This document shows, in pieces, positions 45,933-56,995 of a stretch of 64,000 nucleotides of DNA (position 1 is its first letter; each line of letters begins with the position of its first letter). The stretch is from Diphasiastrum complanatum. Lineage: Eukaryota > Streptophyta > Lycopodiopsida > Lycopodiales > Lycopodiaceae. The DNA is taken from contig CM055111.1 in NCBI GenBank assembly GCA_029204225.1, positions 12,772,697 to 12,836,696 on the forward strand. Direction: 5' to 3'. A program made the position numbers and the translations under genes. Under the pieces are notes generated by a model. It was not told the DNA's origin. It ran no database searches and saw only the letters and a program-made list of their open reading frames with translations.

Positions 45933-46240
45933 CCTATTCAGTCTCACCAAGTGAGATTACAAGATAGTTTAACTAATCATTACAAGAGAGGTTTAGGCTA
46001 AAACATTGGTTAACTAATTCTCTACAATGTTAGTTTTTTGAGTTGAGCGTGACAGTTTGAACTATCACGCCTGATGGGCTAAGGTCCTGATGGTTTGTCC
46101 TTGCCTGACAATGTCTTCTGTTCTTCGTCTTTGTTGAGGCTTTGGTTGGGTCTCAATGTGTCATTGTCGATGTGTCCCGATATGTCGGGACTGGGGAATG
46201 CAGGAAAAATGGTTGCATGAGTTCACCATTTCCAACAAAT
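45933..46240 (-). repeat. LTR continuation related to 19.0-19.6 kb
   Basis: AATCATTACAAGAGAGGTTT, GGTTAACTA and GAGCGTGACAGTTTGAA occur here and at 19195-19290 in the same orientation, which suggests the true LTR is longer than the direct repeat visible at 42.7 kb. Confidence 0.5.
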
Positions 46241-49005
46241 TCCACATGTGTCTAGTCATGCCTCATCTCCAATTGTCAAACTCAAAAACATAGTGATCCT
46301 ACCCATATACGTGAGACAAGAGTTTGAAGCCCTATAGAATGCCGGTTGTCTTGTGGGCTTTACCATCATGGATCTTGCAAATGTCTATGTTCCCTTAGTT
46401 CAGTGCAATATCTAGGTCCAACAAGCCTATGAGACTTTTATGAGAGAAAGCTATGCCATCACCCTAACACAAGAACATGTGATTCTCCTTACCCCATTTT
46501 AGTGGTTAAAGCATTTAATCTACTCACACGACTCTTTTACTTGATGCATGAGGCCTTGCCAAATATGACATCATCAGCTTTTTCCTGCTTGATCATGTGG
46601 ACATGAAGACTAAATTCAATGATGGGTATTTGATCTTGTAGATAAAAAAATTGAACCTTTGGGAAGCAGTTGAATTGGTTGTTGCCACCGTATTAGGGAG
46701 TGCACAACCTCACTCCATGTCTTGAAACTCATCTTGGTCATGGTAGCCAAGACGAACAGCCCCAATATCCAGTATGCTAGGCTTTTTTTTCTCCTCCAAG
46801 AGTTGTAGGCAATCTACGATGATCCAACCAAGTCACCTATGGTGGAGTCTTACTTAGTCCATGGCAACCAATAGAAAATTATACCTTTTTTTATTCCATA
46901 ATTTTTTATTTGTTTGCCACTCTCTCATTAAAAATATCCTAACAAATTTGCATTAGCATCATTGGTGGTGGTTTTATTTTCATTTACCAAGATGATTCTA
47001 TTTATTTTAGTTTCTAGTCTTTTTATGATTATTTGTGGTGGTTCTAGATATGAAGCTTGATCATGACAAGTGATACAAATCACACCATGATCACCTTCAT
47101 CGTCTCCATCACCATGTGTTTTGCTACAAAGCCACTAGTCAATCTATCACTCTACTCACCTACAATCTTGTTGATTTTCAACTTTTGAATAGTTTCAGTT
47201 TTGACCTTGCATTTCAAAGAATGATTCCTTCTACTTGCAATGATTTTATATATGTTTCATAAGGTCTAGATCTATTCATGATATATGTAACAATAAATAA
47301 ATATGTTTGTGAGAAGTGATTATATGTATGCTCTACTTGAAGTCTAGGCATTAGAGGATCCTCAAACTCTAAAAGGGCCCTTTCGGAGGATACTTTTATT
47401 TTTCTTCTTCCATTTTCGTGTCTAATTGGACCACTAGAAGACCTTTAAATGAACCTCAACGTGATAAGAACAAACTCCCATAATGTGAACATAGACTCTA
47501 GTTTTCAATTGGTCTAAACAAAATGCTATTGGCTTGCCAAATTGCTCATAGTCAAAATGGTTGCCCAAGCACAAAGTCCCATAATGTGAACATGAACTTG
47601 GGCATCATCGAGAATTTCTAACGTGGAATTTCTTAAATAGCCCTTTTTGAGTCAACAGTCCTTTTGATGTGGCCTATCAACTATTCAAAGACCAAAGGGC
47701 ATATTCTTCTATAACATATCTCTTAATATGAGAACTCAAAAATATGTTGATATTTGCTAGCAACTATATATTGAATATGAAATAATATGAACATACGATT
47801 ATATATGCTTTGCTAGATGCCAAAGTGGCTTTTAATCATTCAAAGAGCATTGGACATATTGCTCTTCTCAAATGTAATTCTTAATATGAAAATGAACGAA
47901 TTTATTGATATTTGCTTGCAATCATACATCAATGAATATAAGAGAATATGACATGGATGTTGATTAACAATTAAATTTAATCATGATTATACCATCATGG
48001 CCTGTTATAATTTCTTGTTGCGTGCACATACACATTTGATATAGACATCAACATTTATCTATTTAAAGCCCAAGGAGAACCAAATTCACTCTTCAATAGG
48101 TATTATAAAACAAATGAAAAGTACTATAGACCATCGACATGTGGTGGAGCCTCCCATGGATATATTGAGATTTTCTTTTGAGTTTTGAGCATTAAAATAT
48201 GAATATCATATAAATAAATCAATATCATGACAAAGTGATTAGAATTTATAAATTTGTGACATATCAGCTAACGTTACCGATAATAAAATAGATTCATTCT
48301 AAGTACTAAATTTAAAAAATCTAGCTAGTGGCATTGAAAATATGGTAGAAATTGTTTGATAAAAGGAAAAAACATCAAATAAATGCAAGTAGAGATTGAA
48401 TTCATAGGTGTTGATGTGGACAAAGGTTCGATTGTCAACTTCAATATTGTGGAATTGAACACTTAACATTATTGTCCAAATTATATGGACAATTTGGAGA
48501 AACTTATCATTTACGATTTAATATTGGTGTATAACAATGAACTTATGACACATCTTATGTATGAGTTATATATATTTCTATGTTTAAAAAGTGACAATTT
48601 CTATGTGACTATTTAAATTTTTCATAATAGGCTAGTATTGTTTCATCTTACACATGATGGTCTCTTAATGTAGGAATGAACAAAAAACCTAAATGAATAA
48701 TGAGGGCCTATGTTCATTTATGTTTTGTATATGCTCAAGTATTCATCATTTTCTTCTTTAGCGGTAAAGTCTTCCTTGATTTTGAATGAGCACTAAGAAA
48801 TAGGCCCTGAGCCATTTTCTTCTAGAATTACCATTGCTCCTCAGTAGAACCTTTACTAGGCCACAACTAGTTCAACCAAATGCTTTTAGCCATTTTTTTA
48901 ACAAAAAACAAAGAAACAAAGAATAAAATGGGTTCAAAGATTGCAACAAACTAATGCCCTATTTTAGCGAAAAGTTAGCAACACAATCTCCTCAACTAAA
49001 TAAAG
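46241..49005. other. AT-rich DNA, nothing recognised
   Basis: No frame longer than 60 codons and no known motif, LTR edge or primer site was seen. Some phrases near 46320-46480 and 46680-46860 have a coding-like codon rhythm, but I could not match them to a family. Confidence 0.35.
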
Positions 49006-49395
49006 ATGCCATCATTAACAACTATTAGCTCCCTCCAATTTAAAAGCATGTTCTCTTATTTTGAACTTAATGCCAGCATCAAAGTGTTAAGATGTGATAA
49101 TGGAGGAGAGTACATCTCCAGTAGCATGAGAGATCTTTGTGAGGCTGGCATTAGGAGAGAGTTCACATGTACTTACACTTCCAACAAAATGGGGTGGCCA
49201 AGAGAAAGAATAGATCATTATGTGAATGTTCTAAAGCATTAAGATTAGATGTCTCTCTTCTTGTTTCATTTTGGGGAGAAGCCATTACTTGTGCCAATTA
49301 TTTGTGGAATAGGATTCCTAATAGTGCCATTGGTGGAATCACACCCTTTGAAGCTTTGTATGGCAAAAAGCAAAATCTAAAAGATTTGAAAGTGT
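49006..49395 (+). pseudogene. Copia integrase fragment, left part of an interrupted gene
   Basis: It contains VLRCDNGGEYISSSMRDLCE (second catalytic Asp), IRREFTCTYTSNKMG, a frameshift near 49195, then FWGEAITCANYLWNRIPN and GITPFEALYGKKQNLKDLKV. At DLKV the frame runs into TGTGAGAAATTG, the LTR start of another Copia. The expected next residues (FGC.CYVH.P) occur 3.4 kb to the right at 52816, so the gene was split by an insertion. Confidence 0.85.
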
Positions 49396-50205
49396 GAGAA
49401 ATTGACAAAAATCTAGCTTGGTATTTTTTATGATAGAAGTTTGTAAGTGAATCTCACATGTGTGGAGGATGTTCCCACGTGTGGAGAATTGTAAAGTAAA
49501 TCAAAATGTTTGATATAGGGGTCTCATAGAATTTCATAGTCAAGCATTTAGATGTAGGATGTTGATAGGGTCAAATTTGGCATAGATGGCATTATCCATG
49601 CCCACTTGTAATGCCACTATTGAGCCAAAATAGAGTAGGAGGCCAAACTTGTTCCAATTAGAGTGTAGACAAGTGTAATGCTTTTGTTTGATGAAGTTTA
49701 AGAGGTCCAGTAGGTTTTAGAGGTGGAACCATGTGTGGTCCAATAGGAATTTGAGGTGTGCTTGAATATAGTCCAATAGAATTTAGAGGTGCATGGATCA
49801 ATGGTCCAATAGGATTAAGAGGTGGCAAAGTGTGATCCAATCATAGTTAAGAATAGTGGTAGCTCATGGATCTACTAGTATCATTGTACTCCTCATTTGG
49901 ATCTAATTGATTTTGAGATTGAGTAGATTTTGAGTGTAAGTGATTTTCTAGCTTTCTCTCTCTACCCGAGAGCTATTGATGATTTTCTCTCTCTACCCGA
50001 GGAGAGCAGCTTGTTTTTACTTAGATTACTTTTGGAACACTTATCACACGTGTGAGTAAGAGTTGGAAGTGATTAAATGCATGTAGTAGTGTGTTTTTGC
50101 CATAAAATCAAAGATAGATCTTGAATCTCAATCTAGTCTTGATCTTGGTGCATCTACACACCTTAGGAGATCACAAGTACATGTTGTGGACAGTCCACAC
50201 GTGTG
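49396..50205 (+). repeat. 5' LTR of the nested Copia element
   Basis: It starts TGTGAGAAATTG...ATCTAGCTTGG. It holds CACATGTGTG at 49455, CCCACGTGTGG near 49475, and CACACGTGTG at 50045 and 50196. Four copies of a GTCCAATAGGATTTAGAGGTG-like word lie between 49696 and 49825, and a CTCTCTCTACCCGAG word is duplicated near 49957 and 49995. Confidence 0.65.
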
Positions 50206-51742
50206 AATATGGAAGTTGAGGATGGAGTCCATCTTGATACTCCAAGATGTGATGGACATTGTACTTGGAATTGAGGAGGAGCCTCAAGTCCTTCAAGAAT
50301 TACAAAAATACAAGAAGAGAGCTAGGATGGCTCTCCACTACATTAAGATGAATGTCTCTAATGAGATATTGAGGGAGATTGGTGATTGTTCTACATCCAA
50401 GGAAGCTTGGGATTGTCTCAAGTCCATCTATGAGGCTAAGAACACCTCTAGGCTCCTCACTCTTAGGAATCAAATCTTCCAAAGTAGTCAAAAGAGTGAT
50501 GAAAGTGCATCTAATTATGTTTTGAGAGTCAAGGATATTCATAGGGAGCTTGCATGTATTGGTGACTCAATCAATCAAAGTGAGCTAGTCCAAGTCATTC
50601 TCAATGGCTTGAGAGATGAAAATGACAACCTTGTCCAATCCTATGCCATTAAGGAGGAGCTACCAAATTTGGAGGCCCTTCAAAGTGTGCTTATTTATGA
50701 AGAATCAAGACAAGAGTACAAACCCTTGAGGATGGACAAGTTATCACTCAATCATGATGATGGCAAAGTTCTACTTGCCAAGCACAAAGAGAGGAGTACG
50801 AAGCAACATCATCACTTCTCTAATGACAAAGCTAAAGACCAAGATGGAGAGGAGGATGATACCTCTCATGCTTCTTATTCAAATCTCAAGAAGAAGAAGA
50901 TCAAGTGCTTTTATTGTGGCAAGAAAGGCCATTATGCCACCAATTGCTTCAAGAAGAAAAATCAACTCAATCAAGCCAACATCACCAATGAGAAAGAAGA
51001 CTATATTGCAAGTGATGGAGAAGCCTCTCTTATGGCATCTAGCTTCTCCTCTTCCACCTTCAACAAGGATGACTCATGGTATATTGATAGTGGAGCATCT
51101 TCACATATGTGTGGCTCCAAGAACTCTTTTTCATCTATTATGCCTTATGATGGAGTCAAGAAGACCATATACATTGCAAGTAAGCATGAGTGCAATATTG
51201 AAGGAGTAGGGATTATTCCCTTGAAGCTTACATCTTCCAAAGATCTCTTTCTCAACAATGTTCTTTTTGTCCCAAAGCTTACAAAGAACATCTTAAGTGT
51301 TGGCCAACTTCTTGATAGTGGCTTTGATGTCAATTTCAATATTGACAATTGTGTGATCAAGAAGGATGGTGAGATCCTTGCATATGGATCAAGATTTGAA
51401 GGCATGTACAAATTGGATCCAAGTGAGAGTGCAAACTCTCTTGATGTTTCTTATATGTCCAATATTTCAAAGGAGGATGATCACACAAGATGCACATATC
51501 TTCTCTCTTCAAGTATTATGGTGTATGATTATTCCTTATTATTCAAAGCATATGTTGAGAAGAAATTCTCATTGAAGATCAAAGCTTTGAGGAGTATTGG
51601 AGCTCTTGAAGGAATAGCACCATATGAAGTTTTATTCAAGATGAAGCCTAAGATTGATCACCTTAGTGACTTGGTAGTGCTTGCTTTGCACATATTCCCT
51701 TGGAAACAAGAAGGAAGGATGATCCAAGCTCATGGATCATGA
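50206..51742 (+). pseudogene. Copia gag-protease polyprotein with collapsed integrase, 508+ codons open
   Basis: The open frame (ATG at 50216, gag codons WKLRME already from 50209) contains the UBN2 domain (AWDCLKSIYEAKNTSRLLTL), an intact CCHC knuckle CFYCGKKGHYATNC (50906-50947) and an intact protease active site WYIDSGASSHM (about 51079-51110). The GVGIIPLKLTSS and NVLFVPKLTKNILSVGQLLDS blocks follow. After about residue 400 the pre-integrase HxxH-CxxC and the DDE core are missing. Short pieces remain: FKAYVEKKFSLKIKALRS (entry to the second Asp block, cut before DNG) and GIAPYEVLFKMKPKIDHL. Gag and protease look functional; integrase is not. The first part of gag is truncated at the LTR junction. 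Confidence 0.85.
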
Positions 51743-52716
51743 CTGGATACTCATCCATCAAGGAGGCCTTTAGTGCCTTGACACTCTCTATTTCAAAAGT
51801 GATTGTGAATAGAGATGTCATATTGCATGAAGATTCAATCTTGGAAGTGGCCAAGATCAAGGCTTCTCAAGAAGCATCACAAGTTATCTTTTTTGAAGGT
51901 ATTCAAGTTATGATGGGGCCAAGGTTTGAGGAGGAGTTTCTTCTTCATATGATTTCAAGAGGATTTTCAAGATGCATGGCCGAGTATTTATGGCTCACCT
52001 TACATGGCAAAGAGGGGCATATTTCATGTTGTATCTACTACAACACACTCATATATGCTTCTCTTCCTTTGCTTGAAATGCTATCTTGCTTCATTGAATT
52101 TTTTGGATCTCAAAGTTCAAGAAAAGCTATACTAGTTTTGTATGATGCTTATGGTATGGACATGTTTCTTGTCATTATTGACTTAGATGTGTTTCCAATA
52201 GTTTTTGAAAGCAAGATATTGTATTGTCTAAAGTATGCTCTTGGTTCTAGTAAGAACAAGATTGAGCTTGGTACTCACTTTTTTGAAAATCATGTTTTCA
52301 CATGTTTTGAGGCAAATTGTAAACTCCTCTTGAGATTAAGTGAAGCATCCAAAGTGGACACTTACATCCTTGAGAGAGTAACTAGCCTAAAAAAGATCAA
52401 GATAGTCTTTGATATCAAGATTAGATCCATCATGGATATAGTCCATTGTATGTGGTCTAGTCAAGCTAGAAAGCATAATCTTGATAATCATCATTGTTTT
52501 ACATCTTATGATCTTGATCTCCATGATCCTTATGAGGCTTGGAAGCCTCAAATTTCTCTATTTATGGTGCATCCATCATGCAAGTGGGACTTTCAAAGCA
52601 AAGATCATCATCAAGCATGGAGGAAGCCCATGATCTTAGTGGCATATTGGTGGAGCACTCTTCAAAGGCATTGGCAAGAGATCTCTACCAAAGAGATCTT
52701 ATCATGGATATGGTGA
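51700..52716 (+). CDS. Unrecognised 338-codon frame at the 3' side of the nested Copia
   Basis: The first 45 residues continue the integrase C-terminus from the neighbouring register (RRKDDPSSWIMTGYSS, VIVNRDVILHED). After that the frame stays open for about 290 codons where Copia RT should be, without any RT or RNase H motif. It has hydrophobic patches (ILVLYDAYGMDMFLVIIDLD), Cys and His in moderate number, and a Trp-rich end (WRKPMILVAYWWSTLQRHW). An overlapping frame at 52539-52730 (EEAHDLSGILVEHSSKALAR) also looks protein-like, so the true register near the end is uncertain. It could be a captured host gene fragment, a fast-evolving accessory ORF, or degenerate DNA. No function is proposed. 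Confidence 0.4.
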   Translation: METRRKDDPSSWIMTGYSSIKEAFSALTLSISKVIVNRDVILHEDSILEVAKIKASQEASQVIFFEGIQVMMGPRFEEEFLLHMISRGFSRCMAEYLWLTLHGKEGHISCCIYYNTLIYASLPLLEMLSCFIEFFGSQSSRKAILVLYDAYGMDMFLVIIDLDVFPIVFESKILYCLKYALGSSKNKIELGTHFFENHVFTCFEANCKLLLRLSEASKVDTYILERVTSLKKIKIVFDIKIRSIMDIVHCMWSSQARKHNLDNHHCFTSYDLDLHDPYEAWKPQISLFMVHPSCKWDFQSKDHHQAWRKPMILVAYWWSTLQRHWQEISTKEILSWIW

Positions 52717-52815
52717 GGGTGCTGCTATGATGGATCCCTTGGTTGATCTTCACTTCTTATGCATACCAAAGGAAGATCACAAGTACATGTTTTGGACACA
52801 CGTGTGAAATTCAAC

Positions 52816-52915
52816 GAAAAGTTTTTGGATGTATTTGTTATGTTCACATTCCTTTAGAAGTAAGGAAGAAGGAAGATGCCACTTCATTTATTTTTGTTGG
52901 CCATGTAGGAAAAAT
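52816..52915 (+). pseudogene. Copia integrase fragment, right part of the interrupted gene
   Basis: VFGCICYVHIPLEVRKKED and SFIFVGHVGK are the integrase C-terminal block that follows DLKV in intact Copia. It completes the reading broken at 49395, and the frame ends soon after. It shows that the 49396-52813 DNA is an insertion. Confidence 0.75.
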
Positions 52916-52919
52916 AGTA

Positions 52920-53680
52920 ATATTTCTTCCACACAGAACATGATGAAAGTTTGAATAAATCAAACTAATATCAGTGTCTTCAATTGGGTTTGTTTATGAT
53001 CTATGTACTAATAGAACAATATTTACCTTGATTGAATTAGCGTGCAAAAATAATATGTGGAATTAAGAGACAACTTAAGACAATTTTAGACAAACAGAAA
53101 CTATTGATCAAAAACAAATTTATAATTCTGAATCTGAATCAATATACATCTCTTGCTGTCTTATCTCACTATTGTGTCTTTGATTGAATGAGTCTGAGAG
53201 TCTCTTCAGTGTGAGTGTTTTGTTACAACGAGTAGTGCACATGTAGTTATATTGCTACATGATAGGTCTTTTGGCCTTTTAATTCAGTAACAATAGATCT
53301 AATCGTTTACAACGGTTGATATTCAAATAGATGCTTTGTGTACTAGGGTGGAATAATTTCTCATTACGAATATTTCGTGACAATCTGTCTTTGTTGCAGC
53401 TTCGTGTTTCGCAAATTATTCACGACACTTGTCTCTTTGTGACATTTTTGTGTTTCGCGAATTGTTCGCAACAAATGACAGTCTTTGAGCTTGAACAAGA
53501 AACATAATATTTCGCGACAGGATTTTGTTTGCGAATCTTTTGAGCTTCAACAAGAAACCACGAGCTTCTACAAGAAATTGTTTCACAAATCTTTCGTGAA
53601 TCTTTCAAGTTTTAAGCAAGATAAATCTCACGAATATTTCAAGGTTGATCATGAATAGAAATGTTTCGAGTTTGCGCTCG
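52920..53680 (-). repeat. Probable 3' LTR of the 53.7-55.9 kb Copia, with TTCGCGA-type repeats
   Basis: It lies just beyond the RNase H end of the minus-strand Copia. The stretch 53360-53660 is full of related words: TTTCGTGAC, TTTCGCAAAT, TTCACGAC, TTTCGCGAAT, TTCGCAAC, TTTCGCGAC, TTTGCGAAT, TTTCACAAAT, TTTCGTGAAT. Exact LTR edges were not found. Confidence 0.5.
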
Positions 53681-53684
53681 GTTC

Positions 53685-55929
53685 TCATCCTTTGTTAAGT
53701 AAATTGTGCACTTTGTTAGTAGAATCAAGATCTATCTGATCAGGTGTTCTACAGGTCCCTCTAAAAATGGGCAGTTGAATTAACCCCAATCTTCTTTGTT
53801 GCTTCTCAAACAAAGCTTTACTGAGTGGCTTTGTAAAGATATCAGTTGTCATTTCCTCTGTGGGTATGAAGACTGTCTTCAATATCTTCTTCTCGACTAA
53901 GTACCAAATAACATGATACTTGATAGCTATGTGCTTTATTCTTGAATGAAATATAGGATCTTTTGTAAGATAGATTGCTGAAGTGTTATCCATTAACAAG
54001 ATATAAGGTTCATAAATAGATTCGCCAAATCCTTCCAACATTTGCTTGATGCATATTAGCTCGTTTGCCATCTTGGCTGCTGCTACATATTCCACTTCAT
54101 AGGAAGATTGAGCTACTGTTGTTTGCTTCTTGTTTATCTAGAGTATGGCTACGCTAGATACTAGAGTACAACCTCCTGAAATAATTTTGCTATTATCCTT
54201 CATGGATGCCCAACTTGCATCACTATAAGATTCGATGTGAAGTCCAGCTTCATTTGAATAACACAGTCCATAGTCTTTCATTTCTTGGAGATATTCTAGT
54301 ACTCTCTTTGCTAACTTCCAATGCAACGATCCTGGGTTCTGATTATATTGGTTCAGCATGTATACTGCAAATGCTATATCAGGTCTGGTGTTGCCATGCA
54401 AGATATAACAATGATCCAATCAGCCTACGATAGGGTGTTTTGGCCATTCGCTTCTCGTCCTCGAGAGTTTACAGACAATCTGCCTTGCTCAGTATTGTTC
54501 TAGGTATCATGGGAGTATGCGCACCTTTGCATTCGATCATGTTGAAGTCTTCAATGATCTATTGAGTGTACTTTTGTTGGTGAAGATACAACTTACCATC
54601 TTCAAAGTCTCTTCGGATTTGCAAGCCTAGATAAATTTTAGCTTCTCCTAGGTCAGCGATCTCAAATATTTCAGAAATGTCTCTTTTGACATCTGAAATT
54701 AGCTTATCTCTTTTCAAGAAGATAAGCATGTCATCAACATAGACAACTAGAATGAATATTTCATTTTGAACATGTTTTATATAGTCATTTAATTTAGCAA
54801 ATAGAAGTTTGAAGCCTAAGGAACATAGTGCTTCATCCTTCTTTCTATACCATTGTCTTGCTGCTTGTTTCAAACCATAAATGCTTTTATTCATGTGACA
54901 TCCGTATTCTGGATATTCTTGGCTTACAAAACCAAATAATTGGTCCATGAATAAGTCTTCTTCCAATTTTGCATGCAAGAAAGCAGTCTTCTCATCCACA
55001 ATATGGATTTTCAAATCATGAGCCACTGCATACGCGAATAACAAGCGAATTGATATATGTTTGACTACCAATGAGAAAGTATTAGTATAGTCGATCCCAT
55101 ATTTCTGTGAAAATCCTTTAGCAACATGTATATGATGTTTTCTCCATTAGCACCTATTTTGATCTTGTAGATCCACTTGCATTTGACTGGTTTTCTTCCA
55201 TCAGAAGTAGGTGCAAGTGTCCATACATTGTTTTTATACATGGATGACATTTTGTCCTCCATTGTCTGAATCCAACGGTCTTTATGTAGTCCATCAACAG
55301 CTTTCTCAAAGTCTGAGAAACCACAACATTCGATGGCTATATTAAAAACATCCTGACCTTACCTTTCTGGTGGCTTTCATTGTCTGTCAGATCTTCTCAC
55401 AGGTGGTTTCGAGTTCGATTCTGCAGTTTCGGGTATGACACTTTCTGCTGGAATTTGAACTAGTGATTCGAGTCTGTCAGGTACTCGATCTTGAACTCTC
55501 TTTGAATCTAGTAATTCTCGTTCATCATCTGCTTGTTTTACTTCTGTCGTCATTGGTAGCTCATAATATTTTTTAGGAATTTCATAGCCGACTAAATCAC
55601 TGTCTGTTATGTATTTCGACTTATCAAATTTAACATCTCGAACAACTTTTTTTCTGCCAGTTTCGGGTACATAGACTCGATAAATGACGAATGTAACTCG
55701 AATCCTACCAGAAAATCTTGTTCTGTCTTTTCATTGAGTTTCTTTCTCAACTTGTCTGGTATGTGCATATACACTGTGCATCTGAATGTCCAAACATGTG
55801 CTAGATTTGGCTTCGACTTCCACCATATCTCATCAGGAGTTTTATCCGGTATTCAAGATTTTAGAATACGATTCTAAAGATAATTTGATGTAGCCACTGC
55901 TTCTGCCCACAACTGTTTTGGTGCCTTCT
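53685..55929 (-). pseudogene. Copia integrase C-terminus, RT and RNase H, broken
   Basis: Minus-strand order: integrase tail near 55925-55720 (KAPKQLWAEAVATSNYL, VYMHIPDKLRKKLNEK); RT start at 55262 (MSSMYKNNVWTLAP, VKCKWIYKIK); a 170-codon RT segment 55071-54559 with IVDEKTAFLHAKLEED, SIYGLKQAARQWY and catalytic VVYVDDMLIF; RNase H segments 54419-54138 (NTRPDIAFAVYMLNQY, YSDASWAS) and 54095-53685 (CIKQMLEGFG, DNTSAIYLTKDPIFHSRIKH, TDIFTKPL). Frameshifts and stops separate them. The integrase is cut at 55929/55930 by the left end of the Gypsy element, and the missing upstream part was not found beyond that element. Confidence 0.88.
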
Positions 55930-56164
55930 GTTAGCGGATTCTAGAGAATCCCCAGATGCCGAGCCAAGCTGAAGACACAGAATATCTCTCACCCATGACC
56001 GAGGAGGTCTCAGAAGAAGCTGAGAGCCGAGCATGAGAGCCGAGAAATTACTAGCTAGGATGATAGTGGATTATCTATGTGAGCCTACATGGTGTATCCC
56101 AGAGAAGGAACGGCCATGTAGGAGCTAGTAACATTTCCTAGGCTTCGTAAATAAATGTAGACCT

Positions 56165-56232
56165 CCCTTAGATCTCGACTGACGCCTTCTCTCAGATCTC
56201 AACCAGAGCCGTCTCTCAGATATCGACCAACC
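56165..56232 (+). repeat. Three 25-bp repeats in the Gypsy left LTR
   Basis: An AGATCTCGACTGACGCCTTC-like word occurs three times (about 56170, 56195, 56219). Related triple repeats sit at 62434-62506. Confidence 0.7.
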
Positions 56233-56900
56233 ACACCCACCCTTGCACCGTAGCGACCACGTTGAAGCGTCGTGACCGCCTTCAATCAACCACACCACAT
56301 TGCAACTACATTCGCCCTTGAATCACAAACACACCACATTCAAACCACATCAACTGTTGCACGTGTTCAACCGCACACAACCACATCAGCTGTTGCACCG
56401 TAGCGAGCGCACCCAATCGCATTGAATTATATCCAACTGCATACACTGTTGCACCGTAGTGACCGCACTCACCCACAAGCAGATTACATTACCACCACAT
56501 CCCCTGTTTTTTGACATTGCACTACATCCCACTAGAACAGAATCGAAACCCACCGCAACCCACCGCAAACAACCGCACCCCAGCTATCGTAGTCACCCGC
56601 ACCCCAACTGCATTCACCCTCCAATCACATCAGGTCGTATCCAACCACAAGCCACCGTAAACAACTACACCCCAGCTAACGTATTCAACTGTATCCAACC
56701 GCAACAGACCACATACACCCGTAATATACTGCACAGACTGCATTCCAACTACAATCAACTGCAACGACTGCATTCAAACGCACCACATCTCCATTTGCCC
56801 TTGAACTGCAATAGACCGCATTTGTAGCGCTCGCATTCAATCGTTCCAACTATATTCAACCGCAAACTGGTCACATTCCAGTCGCACCCACCGTGGAACC
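56230..56900 (+). repeat. Strand-asymmetric A/C-rich degenerate repeats
   Basis: Roughly 670 bases consist of words such as CAACCGCA, CAACCACA, CACCGTAGCGACCGCA and CATTCAACCGCA, each 8-15 bases and repeated many times with substitutions. The plus strand has very little G apart from GTAGCGA-type words. The array ends about 100 bases before the gag start. It codes for nothing recognisable; the 122-codon frame at 56459-56827 is Pro/Thr/His-rich repeat translation. Confidence 0.85.
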
Positions 56901-56995
56901 GTAGCAACTGCATTCTGAACAAAGATTCCAATGAGTTAAGTTACCAAAGAGTCCAAGAGTCCTATTTTCACATTTCTAAGGTACTCTAGAGTGTT

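Larger units (their letters stand above)
49396..52813 (+). mobile_element. Defective Copia element nested in an integrase gene
   Basis: The left boundary TGTGAGAAATTGAC is the LTR start of the 37.8-42.3 kb family (read in sense). The left LTR runs to about 50205. The right boundary is inferred from where the host integrase resumes. Candidate target duplication: GAAAG before 49396 and GAAAAG at about 52814-52819 (imperfect). The left LTR joins gag directly at about 50206 with no primer site or leader. On the right only about 36 bases of LTR tail (AGATCACAAGTACATGTT and CACACGTGTGAA) remain, so most of the 3' LTR is missing. The interior encodes gag, protease, a collapsed integrase and an unrecognised frame. 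It is non-autonomous and immobile now. Confidence 0.7.

Noticed and set aside
49658-49840. Minus-strand Pro/Ile-rich repeat peptide
   Set aside because: It is the translation of four degenerate GTCCAATAGG-type repeats inside an LTR.
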